Made by a program: the position numbers and the translations under genes. Positions 33,479-43,445 of a stretch of 49,661 nt of DNA are shown here, piece after piece. Position 1 is the stretch's first letter; the number at the start of each line of letters is the position of its first letter. Origin of the DNA: Peptococcaceae bacterium (GTDB lineage Bacteria; Bacillota; Peptococcia; Peptococcales; Peptococcaceae). The notes under the pieces are model-generated. The model was not told the DNA's origin. It was given only the letters and a program-made list of their open reading frames with translations, and did no database searches. The stretch is from positions 1 to 49,661 of the forward strand of contig JAHZHI010000012.1 of assembly GCA_019420345.1 (NCBI GenBank), given 5' to 3'.

Positions 33479-35827
33479 TTAAAAAATATTTTCTGGGTCG
33501 ATATCAATTAATACCCTCGTTGAATTTTTTATTTTTAAAAATCGCAAATCACCGCGAAATTTTTTCATAAATGAACAAATATTCTCTTCTGCACCCACCT
33601 TAATTATTAAATGCATGCGATAACGATTATTCTTTTTACTTAGCGGTGCAAAAGAAGGACCAATAATTTTCTTTGCAATAGGCAAACGTTCGATATAATT
33701 ATAAATGGAACACATTGATTTCTCAACATCATTAATATCATAATCCATCACAATAATACGACAAAGGCGCACAAAAGGCGGATAAAGCCATTGTTTGCGA
33801 AATGCCATCTCGTCTAAAAAAAATTGATGCACATTCTGATTTTTCGCATCCCTCATCGCGTAATGATCTTTTTGGTAAGTTTGTATATATACTGCACTCG
33901 TTTTTTTATCTCTTCCTGCTCTTCCTGCGACTTGAACCATTAATTGAAAACAACGCTCTGCACTACGAAAATCAGGAAGATTTAATGTCAGATCTGCGTG
34001 TATGACCCCAATGCAGGTTGTATTCATAAAATCTAAACCCTTTGCCAATAACTGAGTTCCTACCAAAATATCAATATTATGTGATTCATACTGTTTTAAA
34101 ATATGTTCCCTTGTCGTTGAATTCATTATAGATTGTGCATCGAGACGATCAATTTTTGCATTAGGAAATAATTCAGCACATTCCTGTTCAACAGTCTCTG
34201 TTCCAGTTCCATGTTTTTCAATAAAAGCACTTCCACATGATGGGCATTGTTTGATCATGGGTAAATGAAATTCACAGTAATTGCATTTTAATTCATTACT
34301 TGACTGATAATAAGTCAATGGAATATCACATTTTGGACAACGAATTACTTCGCCACACTCATGACAAACAATAGATGATGAGTATCCCTTTCGATTTATC
34401 AAAAGAATAACTTGTTCATTTTTAATCAGAGTATTTTGTATAGCAAGCTTTAACTCATTACTTAATATGGAATAATTTCCTTTTTTTCGTTCTTCAATCA
34501 TATCAACCAACTGTATTTCTGGTAACGCAATTTGGTTGACACGTTCTGGCAAATTAAAAATAGAACATTTTTTTTTCACAACTTCATACAAGCTTTCAAT
34601 TGACGGTGTCGCACTTCCTAAAATCAGCAAGGCATTATCTCTTTTCGCAAGATATTCAGCCACTTTTATTGCATGATATCGCGGATCTGGTTCGCTTTGT
34701 TTGTAACTGCTCTCATGTTCTTCATCAATAATGATCACACCTAAACGATCAAATGGAAGAAACAACGCACTTCGAGGACCAAGAACAACATCAATTTCAT
34801 GTGCCGCAACTTTTTTCCAAATAACATATCGTTCACGTTCTGTTAGTTGACTATGTAGTAATGCAATACGATCGCCAAATCGCTTATTAAGTCGAATAAA
34901 TAAGTGCTGTGATAATGCAATTTCCGGCACAAGAAAGAGAGCTTGAGTATTTTTTTCTATAACGACATCAATGATCTTTTCATAAATAAGTGTTTTTCCA
35001 GACCCTGTCACTCCATTGATTAAGCTTTTATGGTAAACTCCTTCTCTTGCTTGATCTTGAAGTGCATGAAAAATTCTTTGCTGTAAGGCCGTCATTTTTA
35101 ATTCTGAAAAGCTCAATTTATCATCTTTATCTAAAATAAAATGATCCGATTCAATAATAAATTTTTTCTTTAATAAAGCTTGAATAGCCGGTCTACAATG
35201 ATCAATATTTTCTTTTATTACTCGATTTTCCACACCATTATATTGAAGAACAAATTGAAAAACTTCTTTTTGTTTTGGTGCACGTTTCAAATCATTGATA
35301 CATTGCTCGATAAATGATTTATTATTATTGGCTAAATAATAATATTTATTTTGTTCATTATTGAATGGTTCATGCGTACAAATACGCCATTTTCCTTCTT
35401 TACAAGCCTCAGCAGCCAAATGAATATTTTTGGAATTGAGTAAAATTATCTCCTCAGACTCATCATTTTCAAAAGCAATAAATGTATGATGCATAATATA
35501 TTTTGGGATAACTTGTTTTAATGTATAAATCATTGCACATGCATAATAATCTGAAACAAAATGACATAATTCCATCATTTTGTCATCAACAATAGCTGAG
35601 AGCATATGCAACATTAAAACATCTTTTATTTTTCCTGTATTTTGTAGATTTTCTGGAGATTCCTCGCTAATAACAATTCCTTTTTTTATACCATTTCCCT
35701 TTCCAAATGGTATATATACAATACAACCTATTTTTACCATTTTCTGAAGAAAAGGAGGAACGTGATATGTGAACCCTTCTTCATGAACAAACGGAACACC
35801 ATCCACAATCACTCGACAATATTCCAT
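33479..35827 (-). CDS. priA: Primosomal helicase PriA
   Basis: Restarts stalled replication forks by loading the replicative helicase. The 782 residues start with the 3'-DNA-binding domain (CRVIVDGVPFVHEEGFTYHVP), then a superfamily 2 helicase with GVTGSGKTLIYEKI (Walker A, about 280), IIIDEEHESSYKQ (DEEH box), LGSATPSIES and the zinc region CHECGEVIRCPKC then CNYC and CPSC, in which all eight cysteines are visible. GTQLLAKGLDF and VAGRAGRDKK follow. The GAGGTGATG ribosome binding site lies between a metK-side hairpin and the ATG, with no room for a promoter, so transcription probably reads through from metK. Confidence 0.96.
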   Translation of the reverse strand: MEYCRVIVDGVPFVHEEGFTYHVPPFLQKMVKIGCIVYIPFGKGNGIKKGIVISEESPENLQNTGKIKDVLMLHMLSAIVDDKMMELCHFVSDYYACAMIYTLKQVIPKYIMHHTFIAFENDESEEIILLNSKNIHLAAEACKEGKWRICTHEPFNNEQNKYYYLANNNKSFIEQCINDLKRAPKQKEVFQFVLQYNGVENRVIKENIDHCRPAIQALLKKKFIIESDHFILDKDDKLSFSELKMTALQQRIFHALQDQAREGVYHKSLINGVTGSGKTLIYEKIIDVVIEKNTQALFLVPEIALSQHLFIRLNKRFGDRIALLHSQLTERERYVIWKKVAAHEIDVVLGPRSALFLPFDRLGVIIIDEEHESSYKQSEPDPRYHAIKVAEYLAKRDNALLILGSATPSIESLYEVVKKKCSIFNLPERVNQIALPEIQLVDMIEERKKGNYSILSNELKLAIQNTLIKNEQVILLINRKGYSSSIVCHECGEVIRCPKCDIPLTYYQSSNELKCNYCEFHLPMIKQCPSCGSAFIEKHGTGTETVEQECAELFPNAKIDRLDAQSIMNSTTREHILKQYESHNIDILVGTQLLAKGLDFMNTTCIGVIHADLTLNLPDFRSAERCFQLMVQVAGRAGRDKKTSAVYIQTYQKDHYAMRDAKNQNVHQFFLDEMAFRKQWLYPPFVRLCRIIVMDYDINDVEKSMCSIYNYIERLPIAKKIIGPSFAPLSKKNNRYRMHLIIKVGAEENICSFMKKFRGDLRFLKIKNSTRVLIDIDPENIF

Positions 35828-35853
35828 TCCATCACCTCACGCCAGATAGATGA

Positions 35854-35881
35854 AAAGCAGATATCCGTAGATATCTGCTTT
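35854..35881 (-). terminator. Hairpin between metK and priA (partial terminator)
   Basis: Perfect 12-bp stem (35854-35865 with 35870-35881, loop CGTA) 8 bp after the metK stop. On the minus strand it is followed by TCATCTATCTGG, a poor T tract, and then directly by the priA ribosome binding site. It more likely lowers than abolishes readthrough, or protects the metK messenger end. Confidence 0.5.
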
Positions 35882-35889
35882 ATTGATCA

Positions 35890-37080
35890 TTAATTTACAC
35901 CACAAGCTCTTTTTAATGCTTCAACTTTATCTAATCGTTCCCATGGCAAATCAATATCTGTGCGGCCAAAATGACCATATGCCGCACACTGTCGATACAT
36001 TGGCTTTTGCATATCTAAATCACGAATGATTGCTGCAGGTCGAAGATCAAACACTTCATTGATCACATTCGCCAATTGTTCTTCATCAACAATCCCCGTG
36101 CCAAAAGTTTCCACAAAAATAGACATTGGGCGAGCAACACCAATTGTGTATGCCAATTGAACTTCACAACGCTTTGCCAAACCAGCGGCAACAATATTCT
36201 TAGCAACATATCGTGCCGCATATGCACCCGAACGGTCAACTTTTGTGCCATCTTTTCCTGATAAGGCACCACCACCATGGCGGGCCATTCCACCATATGT
36301 ATCCACAATGATTTTTCGGCCAGTAAGCCCTGTATCGCCTTGTGGTCCCCCAATAACAAATCTACCCGTTGGATTAATATAATAACGTGTATTTTCATCC
36401 AACATTTCTGAAGGAAGAACCGGCTTGATAACTTTTTCCATAACAGCTTTACGTACATCTTCTATAGAAACTTCAGAAGTATGTTGAGTAGAAATTGTTA
36501 CGGCATCAATTCGTGTTGGAATACCATCATCATATTCCACTGTCAACTGGCTTTTCCCATCAGGCAGCAGAAATGGAACATCTCCATTTTTACGAACTTC
36601 AGCCAATCGGCGAGTTAAAGCATGAGAATAATAAACAGGAAGTGGCATATACGATTCCGTTTCATCACTTGCATAACCAAACATCATCCCTTGGTCACCA
36701 GCACCAATGGCTTCCAAATCAGAATCATCCATTTCACCCATTTTTGCTTCAAGTGCTTTATCTACACCCATTGCAATGTCTGCAGATTGTTCACTAATTG
36801 AAGTAAGAACTGCACACGTCTTATAATCAAATCCGTGATTCATATCATGATAACCGATATCTTTAATAACACCTCGTGCAATTTTCGGCATGTCAACATA
36901 GCATTTTGTAGAAATTTCACCTGCAATTAATACCATGCCAGTTGTAACAAATGTTTCACAAGCAACGCGTGCATTTGGATCTTTTTCCAAAATAGCATCT
37001 AAAATGGCATCTGAAATTTGGTCTGCAATCTTATCCGGATGACCTTCCGTTACAGACTCTGATGTAAAAAATTGTTTCAA
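35890..37080 (-). CDS. metK: S-adenosylmethionine synthetase
   Basis: Makes SAM from methionine and ATP. The 396 residues show FTSESVTEGHPDKIADQISDA, GAGDQGMMFGYA, the signature GGGALSGKDGTKVDRS and AYGHFGR near the end. The start is TTG at 37078-37080: GGAGG lies 8 nt before it, it directly follows the coaBC stop, and the residues match the family start MKQFFTSESV. No SAM riboswitch is visible upstream, because the gene is inside an operon. Confidence 0.97.
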   Translation of the reverse strand: MKQFFTSESVTEGHPDKIADQISDAILDAILEKDPNARVACETFVTTGMVLIAGEISTKCYVDMPKIARGVIKDIGYHDMNHGFDYKTCAVLTSISEQSADIAMGVDKALEAKMGEMDDSDLEAIGAGDQGMMFGYASDETESYMPLPVYYSHALTRRLAEVRKNGDVPFLLPDGKSQLTVEYDDGIPTRIDAVTISTQHTSEVSIEDVRKAVMEKVIKPVLPSEMLDENTRYYINPTGRFVIGGPQGDTGLTGRKIIVDTYGGMARHGGGALSGKDGTKVDRSGAYAARYVAKNIVAAGLAKRCEVQLAYTIGVARPMSIFVETFGTGIVDEEQLANVINEVFDLRPAAIIRDLDMQKPMYRQCAAYGHFGRTDIDLPWERLDKVEALKRACGVN

Positions 37081-38271
37081 TTATCCTTCCTCCTTCTTGC
37101 GACGAATAGATTGAATCTCATCGAGAATTTTATCAGCAAGTTGCGTTTTCAATTGTTTTGAAATTACTTCTTGATGACCATCCTTAAACAATATAGTTGC
37201 TGCATTATAATCTGATTGAAAGGCAGTATCTTTTCCAGCAATATTGTTTGCAACAATGAAGTCTAAATTTTTTTCAATAAGTTTTTTTTCTGCATTTTGA
37301 AGAAGCTGATGACTTTCTGCCGCAAATCCTACAACAATTTTTCCTTCGAGTAAAAGTTTTAGAGACTTTAGTATATCTGGGTTCTTTCGAAAAGTAATTG
37401 ACAATTCATTACCCACTTTTTTAATCTTCTCAGGAGAATATTTTTCAGGAGTATAATCTGCTGGAGCTGCCGCCATGACCAAACCATCGGCACTTGGTAA
37501 CATTTCTTCAATAGCGGATAGCATTTCTTCAGTAGTAGAAACATCAATACGTGAAACTCCAAACGGTGTTTCACGTTGTACCGCTCCTGCGATTAAGGTA
37601 ACTTGCGCCCCACGAAGAGCCGCTTCTCTAGCGATTGAAAAGCCCATTTTTCCACTACTATGATTAGTGATAAATCTAACCGGATCAATCGGACCAATCG
37701 TTGGACCTGCTGTTACGAGCAAATGAAAATCAGATAAAGTTTGAGATGTTAAAGATTTTTCGATACAAAACTGCAATGTATTGATATCCGCCAATTTTCC
37801 ATCGCCAATATCTCCACATGCCAATTTCCCATACGTTGGAAATACTATTTCATACCCATATTTCTTCAATAAAGCGATATTGCTCTGAGTAACTTCCTGA
37901 TGATACATAACAGTATTCATCGCCGGTGCAACCAGAATTGGACCATCAAATGCTAAAACGAATGTACTCAAGAAATCATCTGCGAGGCCATGAGCAAGTT
38001 TAGCAATTACATTTGCATCAGCTGGTGCAATCATACAAACGTCTGCCCATTTTGCAAGATTAATATGCTGAAGAGCACTGCAATCTCCGTTAAACATATC
38101 AATGATAACAGATTCATGGGAAATTGCTTCAAATGTCAACGGTTGCACAAATTTTGCAGCATTCTTTGTCATTACGACACGGACGCAATGACCTTGTTTA
38201 TGCAACAGATTAACTAAATCTACAGCCTTATAAGCCGCAATACTTCCTGTAACACCAATCACAATATTCAT
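37081..38271 (-). CDS. coaBC: Bifunctional phosphopantothenoylcysteine decarboxylase / phosphopantothenate-cysteine ligase
   Basis: Two successive steps of coenzyme A synthesis. The N-terminal flavoprotein CoaC domain (about 1-175) shows GVTGSIAAYKAVDL, an ISHESVI segment, PADANVIAKLAHGLADDF and the PAMNTVMY substrate motif. The C-terminal CoaB domain (about 185-396) begins LVTAGPTIGPIDPVRFITN with NHSSGKMG and ends with a VANNIAGKDTAF segment. The stop is immediately before the metK TTG start. 396 residues, normal. Confidence 0.96.
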   Translation of the reverse strand: MNIVIGVTGSIAAYKAVDLVNLLHKQGHCVRVVMTKNAAKFVQPLTFEAISHESVIIDMFNGDCSALQHINLAKWADVCMIAPADANVIAKLAHGLADDFLSTFVLAFDGPILVAPAMNTVMYHQEVTQSNIALLKKYGYEIVFPTYGKLACGDIGDGKLADINTLQFCIEKSLTSQTLSDFHLLVTAGPTIGPIDPVRFITNHSSGKMGFSIAREAALRGAQVTLIAGAVQRETPFGVSRIDVSTTEEMLSAIEEMLPSADGLVMAAAPADYTPEKYSPEKIKKVGNELSITFRKNPDILKSLKLLLEGKIVVGFAAESHQLLQNAEKKLIEKNLDFIVANNIAGKDTAFQSDYNAATILFKDGHQEVISKQLKTQLADKILDEIQSIRRKKEEG

Positions 38272-38277
38272 GGCAAA

Positions 38278-38472
38278 TCAATCATTGAAACGATAGGTGA
38301 CATTTCCTTCACCAATTTCACAAAGCGCAATAGAAACAGCCTTATTTGTTGGGGCATCTGTAAAACGTTCGGCACCATCAACCAGTTCACGCGCACGCTT
38401 AGCAGCCACAACCGCCAGAGTATACTTATTGTCCGTTTTTTCTAAAAGTTCATCAATACTAGGTTGAATCAT
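38278..38472 (-). CDS. rpoZ: RNA polymerase omega subunit
   Basis: Small subunit that helps fold and stabilise beta-prime. The 64 residues begin MIQPSIDELLEKTDNKYTLAVVAAKRARELV, a clear omega signature, with the later ALCEIGEGNVTY. I use the ATG at 38470-38472, right after the gmk stop (TAAGATG); a GTG 9 bp upstream overlaps gmk and is less like the family start. The gmk-rpoZ-coaBC order is standard. Confidence 0.93.
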   Translation of the reverse strand: MIQPSIDELLEKTDNKYTLAVVAAKRARELVDGAERFTDAPTNKAVSIALCEIGEGNVTYRFND

Positions 38473-38473
38473 C

Positions 38474-39100
38474 TTACTCACTATCCTTTTCTAAAATAAA
38501 TGTGGTTGGGATTGACGTATTTCTTGAAACCTTACACCGTTCGGCCTCGAGAATGGCTTTTAAATTATCCACTGCTGTTTGAATGTCTGCGTTAATTATA
38601 ACATAATCATACGCAGCTAACGTATTTATTTCTCCAACAGCACATGATAACCGTTTTTCAATTTGTTCTTCTGTTTCCGTCCCTCTACCTCGGATGCGCC
38701 GTTCTAATTCTTTATATGAAGGAGGCATAATGAACACCAAAACAGCATCTGGGTTCCTAAGCTTCACACTTTTTGCACCTTGAGGATCAATTTCCAGCAT
38801 TACATCTTGTCCTGAGTCCAGCAATTCTTCAACGTATTTTCTCGGCGTACCATAATAATTGTCATAAACCCTAGCCCACTCAATAAATCCATCTTCTTGT
38901 ATTTTTTGTTTAAAAGCTTCTTGCGTCATAAAAAAATAATTTACGCCTTCTTGCTCACCTTTACGAGGTGCACGAGTTGTTGCAGATACCGAAAGAGCTA
39001 CAGGAATCTGCTGTCTTAAATGAGCGCACAGTGTACCCTTTCCAGCACCTGATGGGCCACTCATTACCAACAAAATACCTTTCTTATCATGAGTTAGCAT
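38474..39100 (-). CDS. gmk: Guanylate kinase
   Basis: Phosphorylates GMP to GDP, and is a control point of GTP and ppGpp pools in Firmicutes. The 208 residues carry the P-loop MSGPSGAGKGTL (about 13-24), SVSATTRAPRKGEQEGVNYFF (GMP-binding segment), EWARVYDNYYGTPR, LEIDPQGAKSVK and FIMPPSYKELERRIRGRGTE. AAAGGAGATG precedes the ATG. Confidence 0.97.
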   Translation of the reverse strand: MLTHDKKGILLVMSGPSGAGKGTLCAHLRQQIPVALSVSATTRAPRKGEQEGVNYFFMTQEAFKQKIQEDGFIEWARVYDNYYGTPRKYVEELLDSGQDVMLEIDPQGAKSVKLRNPDAVLVFIMPPSYKELERRIRGRGTETEEQIEKRLSCAVGEINTLAAYDYVIINADIQTAVDNLKAILEAERCKVSRNTSIPTTFILEKDSE

Positions 39101-39115
39101 GACATTTCATCTCCT

Positions 39116-39355
39116 TTACACAGCATCATTTAATCGGCCAGCCAGCGTATCTGTTTGAATTGCAGACATAAAAATGTAATCATCGCTTGTGATAACAACT
39201 GAACGTGTCTTTCGCCCCGAAGAAACATCAACAAAATGATGATTTTCTTTTGCAAACTGAACGAGTCTTTTGATCGAAGCGCTTTCAGGGGAAACAATTG
39301 CAACAATCTTATTTACAGCAACCATGTTATCAAAACCAATATTCAAAAATGTCAT
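39116..39355 (-). CDS. remA: RemA family regulatory protein (DUF370)
   Basis: The 79-residue protein of the RemA family has FLNIGFDNMVAVNKIVAIVSPESASIKRL and SGRKTRSVVITSDDYIFMSAIQTDTLAGRL. In B. subtilis RemA is a DNA-binding activator of matrix and osmoprotection genes that forms ring-like oligomers. Location between yicC and gmk is the usual one in Firmicutes. Its targets here are unknown. Confidence 0.9.
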   Translation of the reverse strand: MTFLNIGFDNMVAVNKIVAIVSPESASIKRLVQFAKENHHFVDVSSGRKTRSVVITSDDYIFMSAIQTDTLAGRLNDAV

Positions 39356-39365
39356 AATACACGCC

Positions 39366-40244
39366 TTACATTATATTTTGAGCCTGCTCACGAATTTGGT
39401 CAATAATGACTTTACTTTCAACAATTTTTTCGGAAACTTGAATGTCATTTACTTTTGAAGCGATCGTATTATATTCACGATTAATCTCCTGCATGTAAAA
39501 GTCAATTTTTTTACCAACTGTCTTCTCATCACTTGCAAGCAATTCATCCAATTTTTCAAAATGTGAAGCCAAACGAACCAGTTCTTCATCTATTGTTGTC
39601 TTCACAGCATGCAACGCAACTTCAGAAAGTATTCTGGAATCATCAATTTCATCTAATTCAGACACAAAATCTCGTATTCTTGTCTCCAGCCTTACCCTAT
39701 AAAGATGATCTAATTCTGGAACACGCTCTGCAATTTTTGCACGTGTTGCTTTTAACTGCGAAAGTTTTTCTTGTAGGTTTACCTGTAGACGCGCCCCTTC
39801 TTCTTTTCTAGAAACATAGAAGTGATCAAATGCATCATTTAAAGCATCAATAACATTTTCACCATCTTTTTCTACATCAAAAATATACTCATCTTTATTT
39901 GTTATATGATCAAGTTGTAGAAAATGCTTTATATGTTTAAAATCTTCATTTATATGGCCAAATGCTTCTTGATAATCTTTCATATATTGTTTTAATTGCT
40001 GTGTATCCAAGCGAAAGCTTTCTTCGGAATAATGATTATGCTTTAATGAAATGTCTACCGTTACTTGGCCCCTTATAACACGCTCAACTGCACATTTTCG
40101 CAATTTTTCAAGAAAATTATGATCAAAAGCCGAAGCATTTAAACGAACATCGCTATATTTGCCATTTACTGATTTTATGTCTATTTGCAAGATACCATCA
40201 TTAAGTTCTTTTGTAACAGACGCATAACCAGTCATACTTAACAT
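39366..40244 (-). CDS. yicC: YicC family endoribonuclease
   Basis: YicC/YloC protein: N-terminal MLSMTGYASVTKEL and SVNGKYSDVRL motifs, Glu-rich middle with VSRKEEGARLQVNLQEKLSQL, and C-terminal DUF1732 region with IDFYMQEINREYNTIASK, which is highly typical. Relatives are metal-dependent endoribonucleases. I choose the ATG at 40242-40244, giving 292 residues and the family start MLSMTGY; a GTG 12 bp upstream lies right after the glyS stop. Coupled to glyS by a short gap. Confidence 0.9.
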   Translation of the reverse strand: MLSMTGYASVTKELNDGILQIDIKSVNGKYSDVRLNASAFDHNFLEKLRKCAVERVIRGQVTVDISLKHNHYSEESFRLDTQQLKQYMKDYQEAFGHINEDFKHIKHFLQLDHITNKDEYIFDVEKDGENVIDALNDAFDHFYVSRKEEGARLQVNLQEKLSQLKATRAKIAERVPELDHLYRVRLETRIRDFVSELDEIDDSRILSEVALHAVKTTIDEELVRLASHFEKLDELLASDEKTVGKKIDFYMQEINREYNTIASKVNDIQVSEKIVESKVIIDQIREQAQNIM

Positions 40245-40257
40245 CTCATCACCCACT

Positions 40258-42342
40258 TTATGCGTATGTCACTTCATCAAGCTTATAATATGAACTCAAT
40301 ATGTTATTATAACGTTTTACCAATGCGAGACGATTCTGACGAACAGCAGTATCTTCATCCATAACCAAAATCTTTTCAAAGAAATTTTCCACAACATCAT
40401 TCAGAGTTTCAAATTGTTTGATTACACCTATATAATCCTTATTTTCCACCAACCCAGGTACAACTTCTTCGCAAGCTGATAAAGCATTATAAAGGGCCTT
40501 TTCTTCGTCCGAAGCAAATAATTTAGGGTCAATTACAAGTTCAGTAACTGTGGCAGTAATGTTCGCAGCACGACCATTGTTATCCAATGTCGCCTTAATC
40601 ATAGCTTTATCATTGCCATCAATATATGTTGATAAAGCTTTTGCTCGTAAAATCACATCATAAAAATCATCATAGCCTACTTTCATAACAGACTGAATAA
40701 TATCATTAGCAATGCCCGTATCCTTTAAAATTTTCAATAGACGCTGTTCAAAGAATTTATGGATAGTTGCATTCGTATCTGAATTATTAAATTGCAGTCC
40801 TGTAGTGCTATATGCTTCACAAGCAATAGAAATTAATCGCTGCAAAGATAATGACCACTTTTGATTAATAATGATATTTGCCAAACCTAAAGCTTGACGT
40901 CGAAGAGCATAAGGATCCTGAGAGCCTGTTGGAATAATCCCAGCATAATAGCAGCCAACAATCGTATCGATTTTATCAGCAACGCTAACAATACTACCTT
41001 CTTTTGTTTCTGGAAGTGCATCATTTGCAAAACGCGGCATATAATGTTCTCGAATTGCCTGTCCAATATTCTTTTTATCCGGATGCTCATGATCAAAATA
41101 ATATTCACCCATAAGCCCCTGTAATTCTGGAAATTCAGAAACAACATTACTTACAAGATCCATTTTTGTGCATCGAGCCGCAGTCACCGTATCTGCTATT
41201 AATTGCTCGTCACTATGCAAAGCTTCTGCAATTGCACGAGAAATATATTGTAATCGCTGAGTCTTATCATAAACTGTTCCCAATTTTTCCTGAAAAACAA
41301 TACTCTTAAGTTTTTCTTCACCGGACTCAAGACCTTTTTTAAGATCTTCCTGATAAAAGAACTCCGCATCTGCTAAGCGCGCACGCAACACATTTTCATT
41401 TCCTGCCCGAACAATGTCAATATATTCAGCTGTCCCATTACGCACAGTAATAAATCCATTTGTGAGGGAGCCATCGTTTTTTAATATTGGGAAGTACCGC
41501 TGATGCTCTTTCATTGGAGTAATCACCAGTTCATCTGGTAATTCCAAGTACTTTTTATCAAAGCTTCCGCGAAGCGCTGTTGGATATTCAACAAGATTAA
41601 CAACTTCATTTAGTAAACTGTCATCTTCCTGATAATGTTCCTCTGTCCCTGCAAATATTTTATCAATTTGATCAAGAATCATTTCTTTTCTTTTATTCTG
41701 ATCAACAATAACATATTCTTGTTCCATCGTTTCAAAATAAGATGAAGCATCTTTAATCTCTACAATTTCATGTCCAAGTGTGCGATGACCTCGAGTTATA
41801 CGTCCCGCTTGCAACACCCCAATATTGAAAGGAACTATTCCATTGTTGTATATAGATACAATCCATCGAATTGGGCGTATATATCGCAACTCAGAGCTTC
41901 CCCAACGCATACTTTTCGGGAACTTTAAATTTAAAACAAGATTTTCCATCACTTCCGACAGGATCTCTTTTGTAAAACGTCCTTTTTCTTCACGTTTACA
42001 GAAAACATAAGTCCCGTTTGGCAATTCTTTGGTGTAGACATCCTCTTCCTTAAAACCATTTGCACGCAAAAAGCCTTCTAACGGTTTTGCAATTTTTCCG
42101 TCCTTATAAGCCACTTTCAACGATGGGCCTTTTACTTCCTCGGATAAATCCTTCTGAACATCAGCAATACCATTTACCATTAAAACAAGTCGACGAGGTG
42201 TTGCATATGTTTCAACATTATTATATTCTAAACGCTCTTTGTCAAACAATGTCTGCGCATGCTTTTTTAAATCGCTTATAGCACCATTCATATATGCTGC
42301 AGGCAGTTCTTCAAGACCAATCTCTAACAAATAATCAGCCAT
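40258..42342 (-). CDS. glyS: Glycyl-tRNA synthetase beta subunit
   Basis: Large subunit of the alpha2-beta2 type GlyRS. The 694 residues show the N-terminal YLLEIGLEELPAAYM, the FPKSMRWGSSELRYIRPIRWIV segment, GHRTLGHE, LPDELVITPMKEHQRYFP, GEYYFDHE and an HD-like middle, with a DALR-type anticodon-binding tail. ATG with GGAGG upstream; 12 bp after glyQ. Expression follows the glyQ T-box. Confidence 0.97.
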   Translation of the reverse strand: MADYLLEIGLEELPAAYMNGAISDLKKHAQTLFDKERLEYNNVETYATPRRLVLMVNGIADVQKDLSEEVKGPSLKVAYKDGKIAKPLEGFLRANGFKEEDVYTKELPNGTYVFCKREEKGRFTKEILSEVMENLVLNLKFPKSMRWGSSELRYIRPIRWIVSIYNNGIVPFNIGVLQAGRITRGHRTLGHEIVEIKDASSYFETMEQEYVIVDQNKRKEMILDQIDKIFAGTEEHYQEDDSLLNEVVNLVEYPTALRGSFDKKYLELPDELVITPMKEHQRYFPILKNDGSLTNGFITVRNGTAEYIDIVRAGNENVLRARLADAEFFYQEDLKKGLESGEEKLKSIVFQEKLGTVYDKTQRLQYISRAIAEALHSDEQLIADTVTAARCTKMDLVSNVVSEFPELQGLMGEYYFDHEHPDKKNIGQAIREHYMPRFANDALPETKEGSIVSVADKIDTIVGCYYAGIIPTGSQDPYALRRQALGLANIIINQKWSLSLQRLISIACEAYSTTGLQFNNSDTNATIHKFFEQRLLKILKDTGIANDIIQSVMKVGYDDFYDVILRAKALSTYIDGNDKAMIKATLDNNGRAANITATVTELVIDPKLFASDEEKALYNALSACEEVVPGLVENKDYIGVIKQFETLNDVVENFFEKILVMDEDTAVRQNRLALVKRYNNILSSYYKLDEVTYA

Positions 42343-42354
42343 AATATCCTCCTT

Positions 42355-43221
42355 TTACTTGCAAAGTGGAAAACCAAGTTTACGACGTTCTTCCACAAAC
42401 TTTTCGGCACATTTTTTAGCAAGATTACGCACACGAGCAATATAATGGGTTCGTTCTGTAACACTAATTGCGCCACGGGCATCCAGCAAATTAAATACAT
42501 GCGAACATTTCAGTGCATAATCATATGCCGGTTGTACAACACCGCATTCCAAAACATGCTCAGCTTCTTTTTCATACATGTCAAAAAGCTGCACCAACAT
42601 TGTTGCGTCCGAGTACTCGAAGTTATACTTTGAATACTCTACTTCATTATGATGGAACACATCTCCATATTTTACGTCACCAATCCATTCAATATCATAA
42701 ACATTCGTCTTATTTTGAATAAACATTGCCAGACGTTCCAATCCATATGTAATCTCTCCACATACTGGATCACAATCAATACCGCCACACTGTTGAAAAT
42801 AAGTAAACTGTGTAACTTCCATCCCATCTAACCAAACTTCCCAGCCGAGCCCCCAAGCACCAAGTGTTGGAGATTCCCAGTTATCTTCAACAAAACGCAC
42901 ATCATGCTTTAATAAGTCTATACCGAGGATTTCGAGACTCTTTAAATACAACTCTTGAATATTATCCGGAGACGGCTTTAAAATAACTTGATATTGATAG
43001 TAATGCTGCAAGCGATTTGGATTATCACCGTATCTTCCATCGGCCGGACGGCGACATGGCTCAACATAAGCAACATGCCATGGCTCTGGTCCTAATGCTC
43101 TAAGGAATGTAGCAGGGTTCATTGTACCAGCGCCTTTTTCAATATCATACGGTTGTAGAATAACACAGTTGTTATCGCTCCAATATTTATTAAGCGACAA
43201 AATCATTTCTTGAAATTGCAT
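42355..43221 (-). CDS. glyQ: Glycyl-tRNA synthetase alpha subunit
   Basis: Catalytic small subunit of the two-subunit GlyRS. The 288 residues begin MQFQEMILSLNKYWSDN and carry CVILQPYDIEKGAGTMNP, the motif 2 region PWHVAYVEPCRRPADGRYG, and GWEVWLDGMEVTQFTYFQQ. The start at 43219-43221 follows AAGGAGGATGTT; the frame runs 39 bp further upstream into the T-box terminator, which cannot be coding. Controlled by a glycine T-box. Confidence 0.97.
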   Translation of the reverse strand: MQFQEMILSLNKYWSDNNCVILQPYDIEKGAGTMNPATFLRALGPEPWHVAYVEPCRRPADGRYGDNPNRLQHYYQYQVILKPSPDNIQELYLKSLEILGIDLLKHDVRFVEDNWESPTLGAWGLGWEVWLDGMEVTQFTYFQQCGGIDCDPVCGEITYGLERLAMFIQNKTNVYDIEWIGDVKYGDVFHHNEVEYSKYNFEYSDATMLVQLFDMYEKEAEHVLECGVVQPAYDYALKCSHVFNLLDARGAISVTERTHYIARVRNLAKKCAEKFVEERRKLGFPLCK

Positions 43222-43241
43222 AACATCCTCCTTAAAAATAC

Positions 43242-43433
43242 AAAAACCCGTCCCTGCCATTACTGACAGGGACGAGTATTACCCGCGGTTCCACCCTGAT
43301 TGACATAGATTCATTCTATGTCCACTTAATCGATTGAACTCCGAAGCGCCTTATAGGCTACACACAAGACCAATCTTACACCAACACTGGCTCGCTATAC
43401 ATGTAATGTAGCTTTTTTTCTTCATCATCGTTC
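43242..43433 (-). promoter_or_regulatory. Glycine T-box riboswitch of glyQS
   Basis: The minus-strand leader carries the T-box sequence AGGGTGGAACCGCG (43284-43297), the hallmark that pairs with uncharged tRNA. Stem I runs from GAAC at 43433 to GTTC at 43336-43339. The inner stem pairs GCTAC with GTAGC, and GGC (43348-43350) sits opposite as the likely glycine specifier codon. The leader ends in a terminator hairpin (CGTCCCTG 43249-43256 with CAGGGACG 43267-43274) and a T tract (43231-43246). Uncharged tRNA-Gly would favour the antiterminator and glyQS expression. Confidence 0.95.
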
Positions 43434-43445
43434 ATATATGAGTTT

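Noticed and set aside
35890..37080. SAM riboswitch for metK.
   Set aside because: metK directly follows coaBC with no leader, and no SAM-box-like structure is seen.
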